Below are positions 34,640 through 46,724 of a DNA stretch of 64,000 bases, piece after piece. The notes beneath the pieces are model-generated. The model worked only from the letters and a program-made list of their open reading frames with translations, was not told the origin of the DNA and ran no database searches. Each line of letters starts with the position of its first letter. The first letter of the stretch is position 1. The stretch is from assembly GCA_029582265.1 (NCBI GenBank), contig CM055835.1, forward strand, positions 9,663,500-9,727,499, read 5' to 3'. The translations under genes were made by a program, and so were the position numbers. The DNA is from Zoroaster sp. YZ-2022. Taxonomy: Eukaryota > Echinodermata > Asteroidea > Forcipulatida > Zoroasteridae.

Positions 34640-35320
34640 GACACTTCAGAATTAGATTGTTTTCTTTATTTTCTATCCATAAAAAAGTATTTGGGCTATT
34701 TCGGAAGAATGATTTTTGAGATGGCAAAATAATATTTATTTCACTCTGTTGTAAAATTTTTCTGTGACGTAGTGATGACATCATCAATAATATTTTTGAA
34801 AAGGTCACATGTCAATAAAGTTTTCATTCACAGAAACCATGTTGAAATTGCCTAACATATTGAATCTGGAGTTTTTCTTCTTTTCAACTTCCGGTTTGGA
34901 CCAGAAGACAAGGTCAAAATGGGGTCATGTCTGTGCAAATGTTGTTTGATAATTCAAGACCTTTCCGATGATGTATAGATTATAAAAATCCATTGTGTAG
35001 TTAAGGATTTATGAATTTTTTAAATATTAAACTTTGATTTTAAGTAATTCGATATCTGATGACGCCATCATGACGTCATAACTTCTGTTTCATCTACACA
35101 TTAGGGTCTAAGTATATGTCAATTTCCAAGTTCATGTAAAGTTCGCAAGTATGTGTTTTTTTGTAGACAATCGGGGGTGAGAAGAAAAAAAAACGTACAA
35201 AAACAATAGGTTTTCGGGTAATACCCGAACTCTTAAATATTTGGATAAGATGTTTTCCCATTGTCTGTGTACAAATCTTTTCCCCATAGAGTTTGTGCAC
35301 AGTTCTCCAATATTGAACAA
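34640..35320. repeat. Dispersed CCGGAAGT/CRE-like repeat copy
   Basis: Contains GATGACATCATCA, GATGACGCCATCATGACGTC and AGGTCAAAATGGGGTCATG, matching the family at 32.1 and 51.3 kb. A small palindrome TTCGGGTAATACCCGAA lies at 35,213. Confidence 0.5.
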
Positions 35321-36744
35321 CATAGGGCGCTATTTTCCGATGTTAATTTTCTAATTGAGATAACTTATTAATGTGCGAATTTTATATTCTTATTAAGGAC
35401 TATCAGAAGTACATTTGTGCAAAAAACCAGGTAGCTTCTGAGGGTAGACTACAGAACTTAAAAACTAGTGGTCTTTTTGACGATCATCCGACGGCCTACC
35501 AGCTCTGTTCAGAACAAACTTGGAATACACGCTAGCCACGGGGATATCACATTGTATTTTTTTTTATAGACACATTGCCTGTAGACGACACAGACCCGAC
35601 AGGGCGCCCATTGTTGATGTTATGCCTATGCAGGTCATGACCTCATGAGCGTAATGGCCCTAGCTATTGGTTGATTTACCACTCTCGCTGTGTGTTGTTA
35701 TAAAGGCAACGTTGATTAGCCATTGATAAAGGTAATGCTTTGCCCAGACTCACACGATATCCAGAAAATGGCAGTTAAATATCTTTATTACAAGAAAACT
35801 GGCAAATGATTGATTGTGGATTTATGATATTTTGTTTATCGTATTTTTCGTCATAAAAATAAAGAAAATGCTTATGATTGATATGCGTCACGAAACTGCA
35901 AAATAATCGGCCATGCATTTTGGTATGTTATCAGATTATTGGTGTGTTTAGGTCCGCCAGCTATTTTTGTTCTGCAGTACACTCCGTCAAGGCTTCAATA
36001 ATTAATTCACCGAAAAAAATCGAAAAACTGTCCAATCACATCAAGATATGATATACTTAAAAATCGATAAATTATTCTAAACACGTATTATAAATGATTT
36101 AAACCCGAAATGGGTCAACAATTTGGCCAGGAAAACCTGCACCAAGTTTGGTGCTTTTGTCCAGTCGGTCACCTTAAGCTACCTGACCATCAATACCAGC
36201 GATTGTCCCATTCACATTTTCGTCCTTTCAGGGAGAGGGTAAGTTCAAGGGGAATCAGTCCAGGAACGGATCAGATAGTATGCCATGACTCCTGCTCCAT
36301 AACGCCCCCTCAAAAAATAATAAAACACCTTCGCAAAACTTCCATGCAGACTTGCAAAACAGTCTCAACAACCAAAATTGATCTCCAAAATATTCAAATC
36401 CACACACGCGAAATATTAGGGTTAGTTATTTTCAGTAGTTATTTTGAAATTTGTTGGATGCACGTCGTCATTGTCTAGCAAAACATGAGGCATATTCCAT
36501 ATGAATCCTTATTTCCCAAGTATAAATTAAACAAATAAGTAATTCACAAAATAATGGATGTGCATGGAGTTTCATAAAACAATGACATTTTTGAAGGTTC
36601 AACAAAACTTCGGTCAATTCTAACGACTTCCTGTGAAACCAGATCTGATTTGAAATGTGTCCCAATTAAAACCGGAATTGCCGGGGAAATAACGAAACAT
36701 AGAAAACATCTTTAATATATATTTCAAATATAAATGCGTCATAC
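35321..36744. other. Intron, no gene
   Basis: No domain or clear repeat seen; a 122-codon + frame at 36,110 has no recognisable features. Confidence 0.4.
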
Positions 36745-37219
36745 CTTTCGGTGAGGGCCAGGAAAGTGCTACATTTGCTACATCAATGGGCAAACCAGTC
36801 AGATCTGGAGTGTAATTGAATGGTTCGTAGCGACTATCAGCCAAAGCTTGAAATCTAGTGCAGGGACAATCTCCATCATTCATCCATGATGTAGGGTCTG
36901 GCTGTGTTGCTTGCCATTGGTCACATTCTTGTTCAGGATTGACGTATGTATCAGGGTTTGAATCCAACCGATATACCCAGATACCGGTTTGGTTAGTGTT
37001 ACCAGTATAACTATCTGGTCTCTTATGAATATCAATAGAGTCAATAGGATCTGGGTCTCGGATGTAAGTGGTTTTTCCATTGGGGCATTTGTATCCAATA
37101 ACAACATCGGGAAAAGTAAGTACATCAAAGTCCCAACGCATGTGCCCCACTCGATAATGGAAAATAGTGAAGCCTCGTCGACCATCTGTTGCCACGACTG
37201 CTTGAAACGTGTTAGTTAA
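36745..37219 (-). CDS. Exon: end of NIDO domain and N-terminal half of AMOP
   Basis: Acceptor TTTGTTTTTGCAG precedes 37,219 and donor GTATGA follows 36,745. The frame is open throughout (158 codons plus one base). It reads LTNTFQAVVATDGRRGFTIF, the close of a NIDO domain, followed by a linker and ECDQWQ, SWMNDGDCPCTRFQALADSR, the start of an AMOP domain. It joins in phase 0 to the exon at 49,771. It ends in phase 1, which does not fit the exon at 18,173, so one more AMOP exon should lie in the intervening 18.6 kb. Confidence 0.9.
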
Positions 37220-37316
37220 CTGCAAAAACAAATGAGGCAAATCAAGGGATATACATAAAGAAATTAACAATAATTAATTAGATTACTGAAAAAGTCACGC
37301 TTAATTGAAAAGCAAA

Positions 37317-37345
37317 CATTACCATTACCATTACCATTACCATTT
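37317..37345 (+). repeat. (ATTACC)n short repeat at the LINE 5' end
   Basis: Four to five ATTACC units directly precede GGTGGCGCTGCTCAAG, probably the 5' end of the next LINE. Confidence 0.7.
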
Positions 37346-37455
37346 GGTGGCGCTGCTCAAGTGGCGACACGACTCGCACCAGCTCTGCAATTTTTGATTT
37401 TGTTTGCTACATTTCTCCTTGGTCTTAAGTATTTGGAGTGTGATGTGTATCAAGG

Positions 37456-40386
37456 ATGGATGTCGGTGTTATTACGCTTGGACTGTTGCTGTTATTTGTT
37501 TTAACCTCGTCCGTTAAGTGTGGAAATGGAGATATTTGGCCAGTGGTGAGTCGCATTACATACACGTTAGACGACCTACACGCCCTCCGTGCACAACCGC
37601 TATGTCAAGGAGCCTGCCTACCGTCGAATGCGGTCATTCCTCCCGAACTACGACGCAGGAAGAGATGTAAAGCCGGAGGGGTAAAGAAAAGATTGCGGAG
37701 ACAGAAAGCTAGACCTTATTTGCCTTCTATAGTTATGGGAAATGTACAATCATTGAACAACAAGATTGATGAATTGTCCGCCAATGTGAAATATTTGCAG
37801 GAGTTCAGGAATGCCTGCCTGTTGTCCTTTACAGAGACATGGCTATCGGATATTCATGAAGACGCCCATGTTTCTATAGACGGCTTCAAGGTATTGAGAG
37901 GAGACCGTACTGTTGATTCAGGGAAAAAATCTGGTGGAGGTGTATGTGTTTACAATCAATGAGCGTTGGTGCCACCCTAATAACGCTGTATTAAAGCGTT
38001 ACTCATGCTCCGAAAATTTGGAAATTTTAACAGTTGCGTCCATATTATCTACCGCGGGAGTTCTCGCACGTAGTCATGAGTACTGTATATGTGCCTCACA
38101 GGAATGTGGCTAAGGAGGCTGTATTGGAATTAACCGAAGTCATCCATGACCTGGAGCAAGCTGCACCTGACTCTGTTATGTTGATTAACGGTGACTTCAA
38201 TCATTGTACTCTGGGAAAAAGCAGCGTGCATTATTATCAACACGTCACATGCCAAACCCGTGGTCAGGCAACCTTGGATTTGTGCTACACTAATGTGAAG
38301 GACGGTTATACAGCTGTTCAACTGCCGAAGCTGGGAAGAGCTGATCACAATTTGATACATTTACTACCCAAATACAGGCCTCTCGTTCAGAGGGTAAAAC
38401 CTAAACGTGTTACGGTTCAACAGTGGAACGACGATGCAGTGGAACAACTTCAGGCTTCACTTGACTGTACAGACTGGGACATGTTCGTGTCATCTTGTGA
38501 TAATCTTGATGAACTGGCGGAAACAATATCAGACTACATAAATTTTTGTGTTGACACTGTTATTCCGTGTAAACAAATTAAGGTCTTTCCTAATAATAAG
38601 CCATGGATCACTAAAAAGGTCAAACAGGTTATTAACAGAAAGAAGGGGCTGTTTGGAAAAGGAAAATCAGAGGAATTGGTTAAGGTGCAAAAAGATCTCA
38701 AGCGTGTTATTAAAGCAGAGAAAGCCACCTATCGTGACAAAATTGAAGAGCATTTTACTGGAAATATGAAACGAGCTTGTGAGGGCATGCGTTTCATGAG
38801 TGGATACTCTAACGGTAAATCAAAATTGTGCTATTTTCCAAAGTTAAGTGCTGCATATGCAGATGAGTTGAATAAATTTTTTAACCGTTTTGATAATAAT
38901 TATTTTGTGGTTGAATGTCAAAATCTCAGGGAAATCCTCCGTAATTCTGACAATTCAGAATTTGGCTTGGAAACTAGTGAGGAAGAGGTTCGTCGGCTTT
39001 TTTCCAAATTGAATACATCAAAAGCAGCCGGGCCAGACAAACTCTCTTGTAAAGTTTTAAAGTTATGTGCATCTGAATTGGCGAACATTTTTTCAGTCAT
39101 ATTTAATTTGTCTTTTAGTAGCCGGTCTATCCCAGTTTTATGGAAACAGTCTTCTATTGTTCCTGTGCCGAAGAAATCTGTGATTACCTGTTCAAATGAT
39201 CTTAGACCAGTTGCATTGACTTCAGTACCTATGAAAGTCTGTGAGCGGATATTTCTTAATCACTTTAAACCATTTGTCGTACCTCTTTTGGATCCTTTGC
39301 AATTTGCATATCAAAGCAAACGAAGTGGTGAGGATGCTGTATTATTGTTATTGGATAAAGTTTAATCTCATCTTGAAAATACTAGGTCTGGCCATTCTGC
39401 AAGGTTAATATTTTTTATTTTTCTTCTGCTTTCAATACTATACAGCCACATGTTTTAATACAGAAATTGATTAATTTGGCAGTCATACCTTTTGATTTAA
39501 TAGAATGGATCATGGATTATCTTACGAATCGTACACAGTTTGTTAAATTGACCTCTTCTATTCGATCACTAACCATTGTTTCTAACACTGGAGCACCCCA
39601 GGGTATCGTTGTTGCACCGTTTTTATTTACGTTGTATACTGCAGATATTAGATCATGCATGGAGATGTGCCCACTTATCAAATTTGCCAATGATTCCGCC
39701 ATGGTCGGACTGATCGACAGAGATGATGATAGAACATATCTGCAGCAGGTTGAAGCCTTTGTTGAAGTATGTGAACAGAACTTTCCTGAATTGAATGTAT
39801 CGAAAACAAAAGAGATGGTGGTTGATTTTCGGAAAAATGTGAGGGATCCAGCCCCAGTTACTATTAGAGGCATTGAAGTGGAACGAACCAGGACATATAC
39901 ATATTTGGGTGTAACATTGAATGATAAGCTTACCTGGGGAGATCATGTGGACACTGTAATCAAAAAGCTAAATACTAGGAGTTACTGTCTACGTAAAATG
40001 GCTACTTTTAATGTCTGAACTGAAATTTTAATGTTGTTTTATAACTCAATTTTATGGAACGTTTGGCGTTATTGTTTGATCTGCTGGGGTGGAAATGTAA
40101 GTAAAATGGAAAGGGACAGAATTGACAGGGTGATAAAGTGGGCTGGGCGGGTGATTGGGGAACCTCAGAGTTTAGTAATAGTAGACTCAGTCTATCAGTG
40201 CGTCTTGCAAGGCAAGTTGGAGTCAGTTAAGAATCACCAGAGTTATCCCCTTTATGGTCAGCTCTGTGTTCAATGTAGGACAGGCGTAAATGGTAGACTT
40301 AGACTCCCGATCCTGAGAACTAACCGATATCAGGATTCATTTGTTCCGCGTGCAATTAAATGTTATAATGCTAATTTTAAACGCTG
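37456..40386 (+). pseudogene. CR1-group (Rex1-like) LINE ORF, near full length, four frames
   Basis: ATG at 37,456 gives a signal-like GVITLGLLLLFVLTSS, then a basic RRRKRCKAGGVKKRLRRQ and the endonuclease (SIVMGNVQSLNNKIDEL, LLSFTETWLSD; LINGDFNHC in the next frame at ~38,185). RT motifs: AAGPDKLSCKVLK, LRPVALTSVPMKVCERI, GAPQGIVVAPFLFTLYTAD, and FANDSAMVG where the catalytic ADD is changed to AND. The C-terminus has FVPRAIK. Breaks near 37,960, 39,365 and 40,018. The changed YADD shows it is dead. It lies in the intron between the 49.8- and 37.2-kb exons. Confidence 0.85.
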
Positions 40387-40596
40387 ATTATTGAAGCCTC
40401 GTGTATAGCCCTATTTTAAAGTCCTATAGCCCTAATACCAAATGCAATTGTATGTAGTATTTGTGTTATACAGTATGTATGTATTGTGATTATCTTGAAT
40501 GTATATTATTTTTTTGTATGTACATGTATTGATGTAATCTTTAATTGTATAGCTATTATATGTGCGAGTGTAAAATTTCACTTGAGGATGAATAAA

Positions 40597-40776
<180 letters not shown>

Positions 40777-40820
40777 TCTTAAAACTTTCTTGTTCTTTGG
40801 AAATGTTGATGCCTTCTAAT

Positions 40821-42613
40821 TCAGGGTTCTTCAATATCATATTGGACAGTCAAAGGTGATAAGGGACATCCCTGTATTCCTCTCTGAATGGTTATGGGCG
40901 AACCGATAAAATTGTTAACAATCACCTGGCTGACAGGGTTAGAATAAAGCAATTTACACCATTTTATTAGACCTGCGGGAATACCCATTTTCGCCATAAT
41001 GTAATACATGTATTCCCATTCTATGCGGTCAAAGGCCTTTTTTGATCGATACTCACTACACCGGCTGCGATGTCGTTGAAGTTGATGTAATCGATACAAT
41101 CTCTCAAAATCATCAAATTATCGTGAATGTTTCTACCTGGAACTCCATAGGTCTGATTTTCAACTACAATGGTGGGCATAATTGATTTCAATCGATTAGT
41201 TATGACTTTACAAATCAGCTTATTGTCAACAGTTTATAATACTTATAGGCCGCCAATTTTTTAGGTCTTCTTTGCACCCTCTGTTCTTAAAAATTAATCT
41301 GATTAAGGCAGTGTTCATTGATCTACACAAAGACATATTTCTTTTGCATTCCCTTATTAAATCGATTAAAGCTTGTTTCAGAATATTCCAAAAGGTACGG
41401 TAAAATTCAACCGTAAGTCCGTCAATGCCAGGGGATTTATCAGTTTTCATTTGATAAAGCGTGTGTCTAAGTTCATTCTCGTCAATGTCTTTTTCTAAAT
41501 CACGAACAATATCTTCATGAAAGGACTCCGTGCTAATACCACTCAGAATTTCACGCAGCTGTTTTTCACTGATCCCTTCAGAAGTGTACAAATCTTCATA
41601 AAACTCATTCACGCATTTAAGCATAGAGCTAGGTTGATCAACATAATTACCAACTTTGTCTTCTAATTTTATCATTCTGTTATGGTGCATTTGTTGATTT
41701 TCTAGGTTAAGGAAAAATTTACTAGCTTTTTCACCTTCTGTTTTATTGATGTTGCAGACACGTATTTTAGCTTTTTCCCATTCTCTCATTTCATATTGTT
41801 TGAGACTGAATTCAATTATATTAGTTGGATTATTGATCAATTCATCATAGCGTTTCTGTAAACGTTCTCTTTCCTGTTTAGCAATGAGGGATTTTTCACG
41901 CCCATAATCTCTGATAATTTCTTTGAGTTTGTATTTTCCCATTTCCCACCAAGTAAAAACACTTTCAGAGTCATGTTTCTTGGTTTTCCAGAAACTCAAA
42001 ATTGTTTGAATTCTATAAGCGCAGTCTTTGTCTTTGATAAGTTCGTTGTTGCAAATCCAACGACCTGGGCCGTGGGGGTATCAAAATCGTGGTCGGTTAA
42101 ACCTGTTGAATTATTGTGAACCTCTCCAATTTTGTTTAAAAAAGACTGCAGGACATAAGAATGTAATCAATTCTACTGGATTTGTTGATCCCTTTGTGCA
42201 GGTGAGTGTAACCAGGTTTTTCAGGGTAAACAGTGCGCCATATATCAATAAGATCTTTTTCTTGAATAATGGCCTTCATGACGTTTTTACTTGTGTCTCT
42301 TATTTCTTTGTTATCGATGTCACAATTAAAATCACCTCCAACAATCCATTGTTGATTATTAGTAATATGATTCAATATTTTCTTGAAATATCCAACTCTA
42401 GGGTAAACAGCATTCGGCGCATAAACAGAAGCAAGGGATATGCTTTCGTTATTCCATGTGATTTCACCTTTGATCCATCTACCATCTTGATCAATTTCGA
42501 TATTTGTCAAATGTAGGCCACATTTATTGGAAATTAGGAGCGCAACTGCTTTGGAATTCCGACTACCATGACTGAAATGCATCTCCTCCTGCCACTGTCT
42601 GCGCCAAAGACGT
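40821..42613 (-). pseudogene. Tx1/L1-type LINE ORF2 (endonuclease and RT, 3'-truncated)
   Basis: The endonuclease part at 42,136-42,613 shows MHFSHGSRNSKAVALLISN, WIVGGDFNCDID and RIDYILMS. RT follows at 41,226-41,999 (WEKAKIRVCNINKTEGEKAS, TDKSPGIDGLTVEFYRTFW, NWRPISIIN) and 40,821-41,099 (AFDRIEWEYMYYIMAKMGIP, QGCPLSPL). The order and sequence style are those of Tx1/L1 ORF2. The catalytic YADD part and everything beyond are missing at the 3' end. The N-terminus resumes at 44,059 after an insertion. Confidence 0.85.
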
Positions 42614-43112
42614 CCCAGCTAACATGCATACGTTGAGCCGACGTTGGTGAACGTCGGATAAGTCGGCGTCAAAGTATGGACGTTGTACGGACGTCGTGAA
42701 GGTCGGAGTAAATTTACAAACGTTGCACTAACGTTGGAAAATGTTGTGCAGTATAATAGGTCTATTTTCAATATTGGCACAACGTAGTTATAATTGGACA
42801 ACCTAACGTCGGCGCATCATGGTTGTGCCGACGTTCGGAAAGGTTATGCAGTATACGAGGTCCATTTCCAACGTTGGCACCACGTAATTATAATGTGGGC
42901 AACGTAACGTCGGCGCATCATAGTTTTGCCGACGTTGCTTAATGTTGTGCAGTAAAATAGGTATATTTTCAACGTTGCCACATACGCTGTGCCGATGTTG
43001 GTAAAATTGTGCATTATACGAAGCCGATTTCCAGCTTTGGTACGACGTAATTATAGTGTGGGTGACGTAACGTCCCGTCGGCGCATATTTCCATTAAACA
43101 TTAATGGAGATG

Positions 43113-43205
43113 TTCTATTTTTGTTTTTGTTTTGTAGCTAATCAAAATTTCCGTTGCAGGGTTATTACCCGTGTAACAGGAATTTTGATTGGCTACAAAA
43201 CAAAA
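43113..43205. mobile_element. Small hairpin MITE nested in the above
   Basis: TTTTGTAGCTAATCAAAATT at ~43,130 is inverted as AATTTTGATTGGCTACAAAA at ~43,182, around a ~20-bp loop. Confidence 0.7.
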
Positions 43206-43253
43206 ACCCATATAACATGCAGCTTCTTTCAAAATGTTAATGGAGATAGGGAT

Positions 43254-43440
43254 GGTGTCGTGGCCGAGCGGTCTAGCTTACCGGACTCAAGTTCTGGCGT
43301 TAGCAGCAGAATGTGTGTTCAAATCCCGGTCAAGGACACTTGTGTCCTTGTGCAAGACACTTAACCATAATTGCTTATAGGGCAGAGGCAGTTTAACAAC
43401 TGTCTTGTTCTGACTAGTTACCCCTCCGTCCCTAAAATAT
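43254..43440 (+). mobile_element. tRNA-derived SINE, + orientation
   Basis: GGTGTCGTGGCCGAGCGGTC tRNA-like head, box-B-like GTGTTCAAATCCC, body CACTTGTGTCCTTGTGCAAG. Same family as 22,384-22,640. Confidence 0.75.
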
Positions 43441-44119
43441 GCTCACAATTGGTCATCACGTCAAAAGCAATATCAACTACCCCAACGTACGATCAACACG
43501 TTATACAAACGTTTGGCATGCTGACGTTGGCCCAACATGTCCTGACGTTGTGGGGACGTTGGCCCAACGTTGGTCCAACGTCTTTGACGTTGGCCTGATG
43601 GAAAAACTAAAACCACGAAGACGTCAACTGCCGACGCTGCGCCGATCATAAAATATTACTTTGGCCCAACGTATGACCAATACGTTGTACAAACGTTGGG
43701 CATGCTGACGTTGGCCCAACATGTCCCGACGTTGTAGCGACATTGACCCAACGTTTACCCAACGTTGGCCAAACGTCTTCGACGTTGGCCCGATGGAAAA
43801 ACTAACGTCAAGGCGACGTCAAGTACCGACGCTGCGCCGTTCATAAGATATTACTTTGGCCCAACGTATAACCAAGACGTTGTACAAACGTTGGGCATGC
43901 TGACATGTCCCGACGTTGTGCGGACATTGGCCCAACATTTGCCCAACATTGGCCCGATGGAAAAACTAACGTCAAGACGACGTCCATTGCCAATGTTGGG
44001 CCAACCGTAATTTTTTATGTTGGCCAACGTTGGGCCGACGTATGCATGTTAGCTAGGGTTCATCTTCGCATTTACTATGAGTTTCCTGCATAAACAATAT
44101 GTTAAGTTTACTACGTAAT

Positions 44120-44865
44120 GTCACAGCTAACCCGTGAGGGTTCTACGCGGTGACCTAGGAAGCAAAAACACGTGCTGCAGAAGTAAATCAGCACAAAGAA
44201 ATCCAGAAAATATATTTACATTAATTAAAACATTATTTATAAATTAGTTCGTTATATTCTTTTAACAATTCAGTTATTTCTTTCAAATTACTCCATTAAT
44301 TACCTTAACTCATGAAATGACATTAAAAATCGTATTCTTGATCTTCATTACTTGATCACACGATTACTCAACTAACCACATCACTATAATCCTTAACAAT
44401 TTAGTTATTCCATTCCAATTATTCCATTATTTATACAAATCACTTATGACATTACTTCGGACTTCAACCAACTATAACTTTTATCTATTTATCCAATCCA
44501 ATATAATCTAACTCCGGGAATCACCAAACAATTCTACTCGATTCAATCCGCACCACCCAAAAAACACAGATTAATTAATTTCTCAACAATCACCACCTCA
44601 TATTCTTGCATAAGCGGTTGCATCCCTGAATCTGCCGCTGTAAAAGTACACCTCCATCGTTATAAAAAATACACCGCTGGTTTATAAACATAAACATGCC
44701 AAAAGGACTCCCCATACAAAAGTACAATTGTAAAGTAAAAGAACAGATAAATGGTCAGCTGTAACAAACAATTAATATTATGCAATCATAAACCCTTGAA
44801 AGAAAATACACTAAAAGACTTTTAAATCACTCAAACTGGGTCGAGATGTGACACGCACTATGTAA
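44120..44865. mobile_element. Second insertion in the Tx1-type LINE, TGTCACA/TGTGACA ends
   Basis: On the minus strand the LINE endonuclease start SINVNGLRDNLKREIFF (44,870-44,920) is separated from its continuation (LRSKLNILFMQETHS, 44,060-44,130) by ~740 bp. The segment begins and ends TGTCACA/TGTGACA and its flanks share a TTACrTAGT-like word, a possible target duplication. It may be a solo LTR or a MITE. No coding frame. Confidence 0.6.
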
Positions 44866-46370
44866 TCAAAAAATATTTCCCTTTTTAGATTATCCCTCAA
44901 CCCGTTGACATTAATTGAGGCTACTGTGAGCACACTAAGTAAACTCATAATGAAATAAAGGCCCTGCATTGGATAAAACAAGAAAAACAAAAATAATGTA
45001 TGTATTCCTAGTTCCTCTTCCTCGTCCTCTTAATGAACCAGGACTATTTGGGGGGTTATATCGTTTCGACGTAATACCTCCTGTTGCGCGTTTCCTGCGG
45101 GATCGTTGTACACCTTTCCTAGTATACGGATCGAATTCTTCAGAATTTGGGTCTTGACTTATGTCCTCCTGTTCGCTCATAGCTTCTTCCTTGTCGACTT
45201 CTTCTTGTTCCATGTCGGATTCCTTGTTATCTGTGCTTTCTCTCGCTAATTTTCTCTCTTCAACTGGATCAAGATCTTCTTCATCTGCCTTAGTTTCGTT
45301 TTCGGTTTTCCTTGACTGCCTCATCCCAGAACGTCGGTTGTTTAGTCTCGTCCGGTTGTTCTTTTGGGTTTAAGCTTCTGTGCTGGTTGGTGTTCTTCTC
45401 CCAAGATGTTTTCTTTCCTTGTATTTCTACGTGTTTCTTTGTCAGGTAGTTGCTTATTGTGCTTAGCTGTAGTATGTTTCCTTTGTCTATCTCCTTTCGG
45501 GTTTTCTGGTTTGTCTTCTGCCTGTTGTCATGTGTTGTTTCTTTGTGTTCACTCTGCTTCTATCTCCTCCTGATGGGTTCCTTCGTTGGCGCATTGACCT
45601 GTATTCGATCAGCTTTTGGCGGCGGTTGAGTCTCCTCGTTGTCACTAGGTGCAGGTTCAGTAGCTGAGACTATGTCCTTAACTCTTTTCCATTCCTCCCT
45701 TTCTTCTATGTCGCTATCTCCGTCGCTATTCTCGCTCGTCGTCTGAGATCTCGCTTTCCACGTCATCGATGTTCCTGTCTTCTTCTTGGGCAACTGGAGT
45801 CGATGCTTCTGATAAGCATTTCGTGCCACTTCGCTCTGTGTTCAGGGTTGCCACATATAAAACATTTTCCTCGCATTTGACAGTCTCTGGCAAAATGACC
45901 GGGTTTATTGCACATTTTGCACGTCTTCTGCTGTCCTCTGTGCCTCTCTGGTGGATTATAAAGCCACCTACTCTCACATAACTTGGTATGAGCTGTTTGA
46001 TATTCTTTATCAGGACACTCCTCACCACTGTCTCGACTTCCTTGTCAAAATCATGGTATTGCCTTCTTACATTGGCTGCAGTTCCATATGGGTTTAGTGC
46101 GTTGACTATGCCGTCGTCTGCCATTTCAAATGGCGCCTTGACATACACCACCACTGAGTTCTGGATATTTGTGTCTTCACACTGAATCAAGAGTCCCTTT
46201 AGAAACATGCCTTGGAGGGCTATTCTCTTACTGTGTTTCTCATTGTCGAATGTTACATTATACCAATTGTTCTCCAGTGAGGCGATACATTTGACTGTTC
46301 TGGCGCTGTACAGGCTTGGTATACTTCCTCCGGTGTAACATCCCTTATATGACGGGCATAATCTGTAGCC
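44866..46370 (-). pseudogene. Tx1/L1-type LINE ORF1 (zinc-knuckle) and ORF2 start
   Basis: ORF1 begins left of 46,370 and shows EMADDGIVNALNPYGTAANV (RRM-like) and IPSYVRVGGFIIH. A frame change near 45,950 leads to zinc knuckles CKMCNKPGHFARDC and CFICGNPEHR. The rest is acidic and arginine-rich (45,560-45,829; 44,935-45,324). ORF2 starts at ~44,950 with LLSVLTVASINVNGLRDN. Gag-like ORF1 followed by APE-type ORF2 is the Tx1/L1 layout. Confidence 0.7.
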
Positions 46371-46526
46371 AAGATGGCGCTAGTGATCCTCCGAAGCAAA
46401 AATTAATTACTGAAGTCAGGCCAAAAGGCCTTAGCAGTCCTCGTTAGCACCCCAGAAAAAAACAGATTTGATTTACACCTCAGTAGCAAAAATATAACCG
46501 ACTTACGGTGATTCACGGATGAGAAA

Positions 46527-46603
46527 AAAAGGCAATTTCGATGAGATTTTGAGAACGACAAAACTGTTTTGTCGTTCTCAAAATCTCATTGAAATTGCCT
46601 TTT
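46527..46603. mobile_element. 77-bp near-perfect palindrome (miniature hairpin element)
   Basis: Arms 46,527-46,564 and 46,566-46,603 (38 bp each) match inversely with one mismatch around a single T. Core GAACGACAAAAC/GTTTTGTCGTTC. Confidence 0.9.
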
Positions 46604-46724
46604 AATTTAATTATAATGTCTTGTGACCTCGAACGCATTATTAGTGTTAGTGTTAGTGGTAGTGGTAGTATAACTATTATTATAATTGAACTGAAGTAAT
46701 TATCAACCTATTACATGTCTACCC

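Larger units (their letters stand above)
42614..44058. mobile_element. DNA transposon remnant with AGCTAACATGCATACGT ends
   Basis: Terminal inverted repeats AGCTAACATGCATACGT (42,617) and ACGTATGCATGTTAGCT (to 44,054) enclose dense ACGTTGG / CCAACGT palindromic motifs. The LINE endonuclease continues across the two flanks (upstream part with FMQETHSKCEDE at ~44,060-44,100), which proves insertion into ORF2. No transposase. It carries a smaller MITE and a SINE. Confidence 0.8.

Noticed and set aside
36110..36478. 122-codon + strand frame
   Set aside because: No domain, no splice context, composition like the surrounding intron.
43439..44093. Short + strand frames in the ACGTTGG-rich region
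   Set aside because: They are readings of the palindromic subterminal motifs of the DNA transposon.
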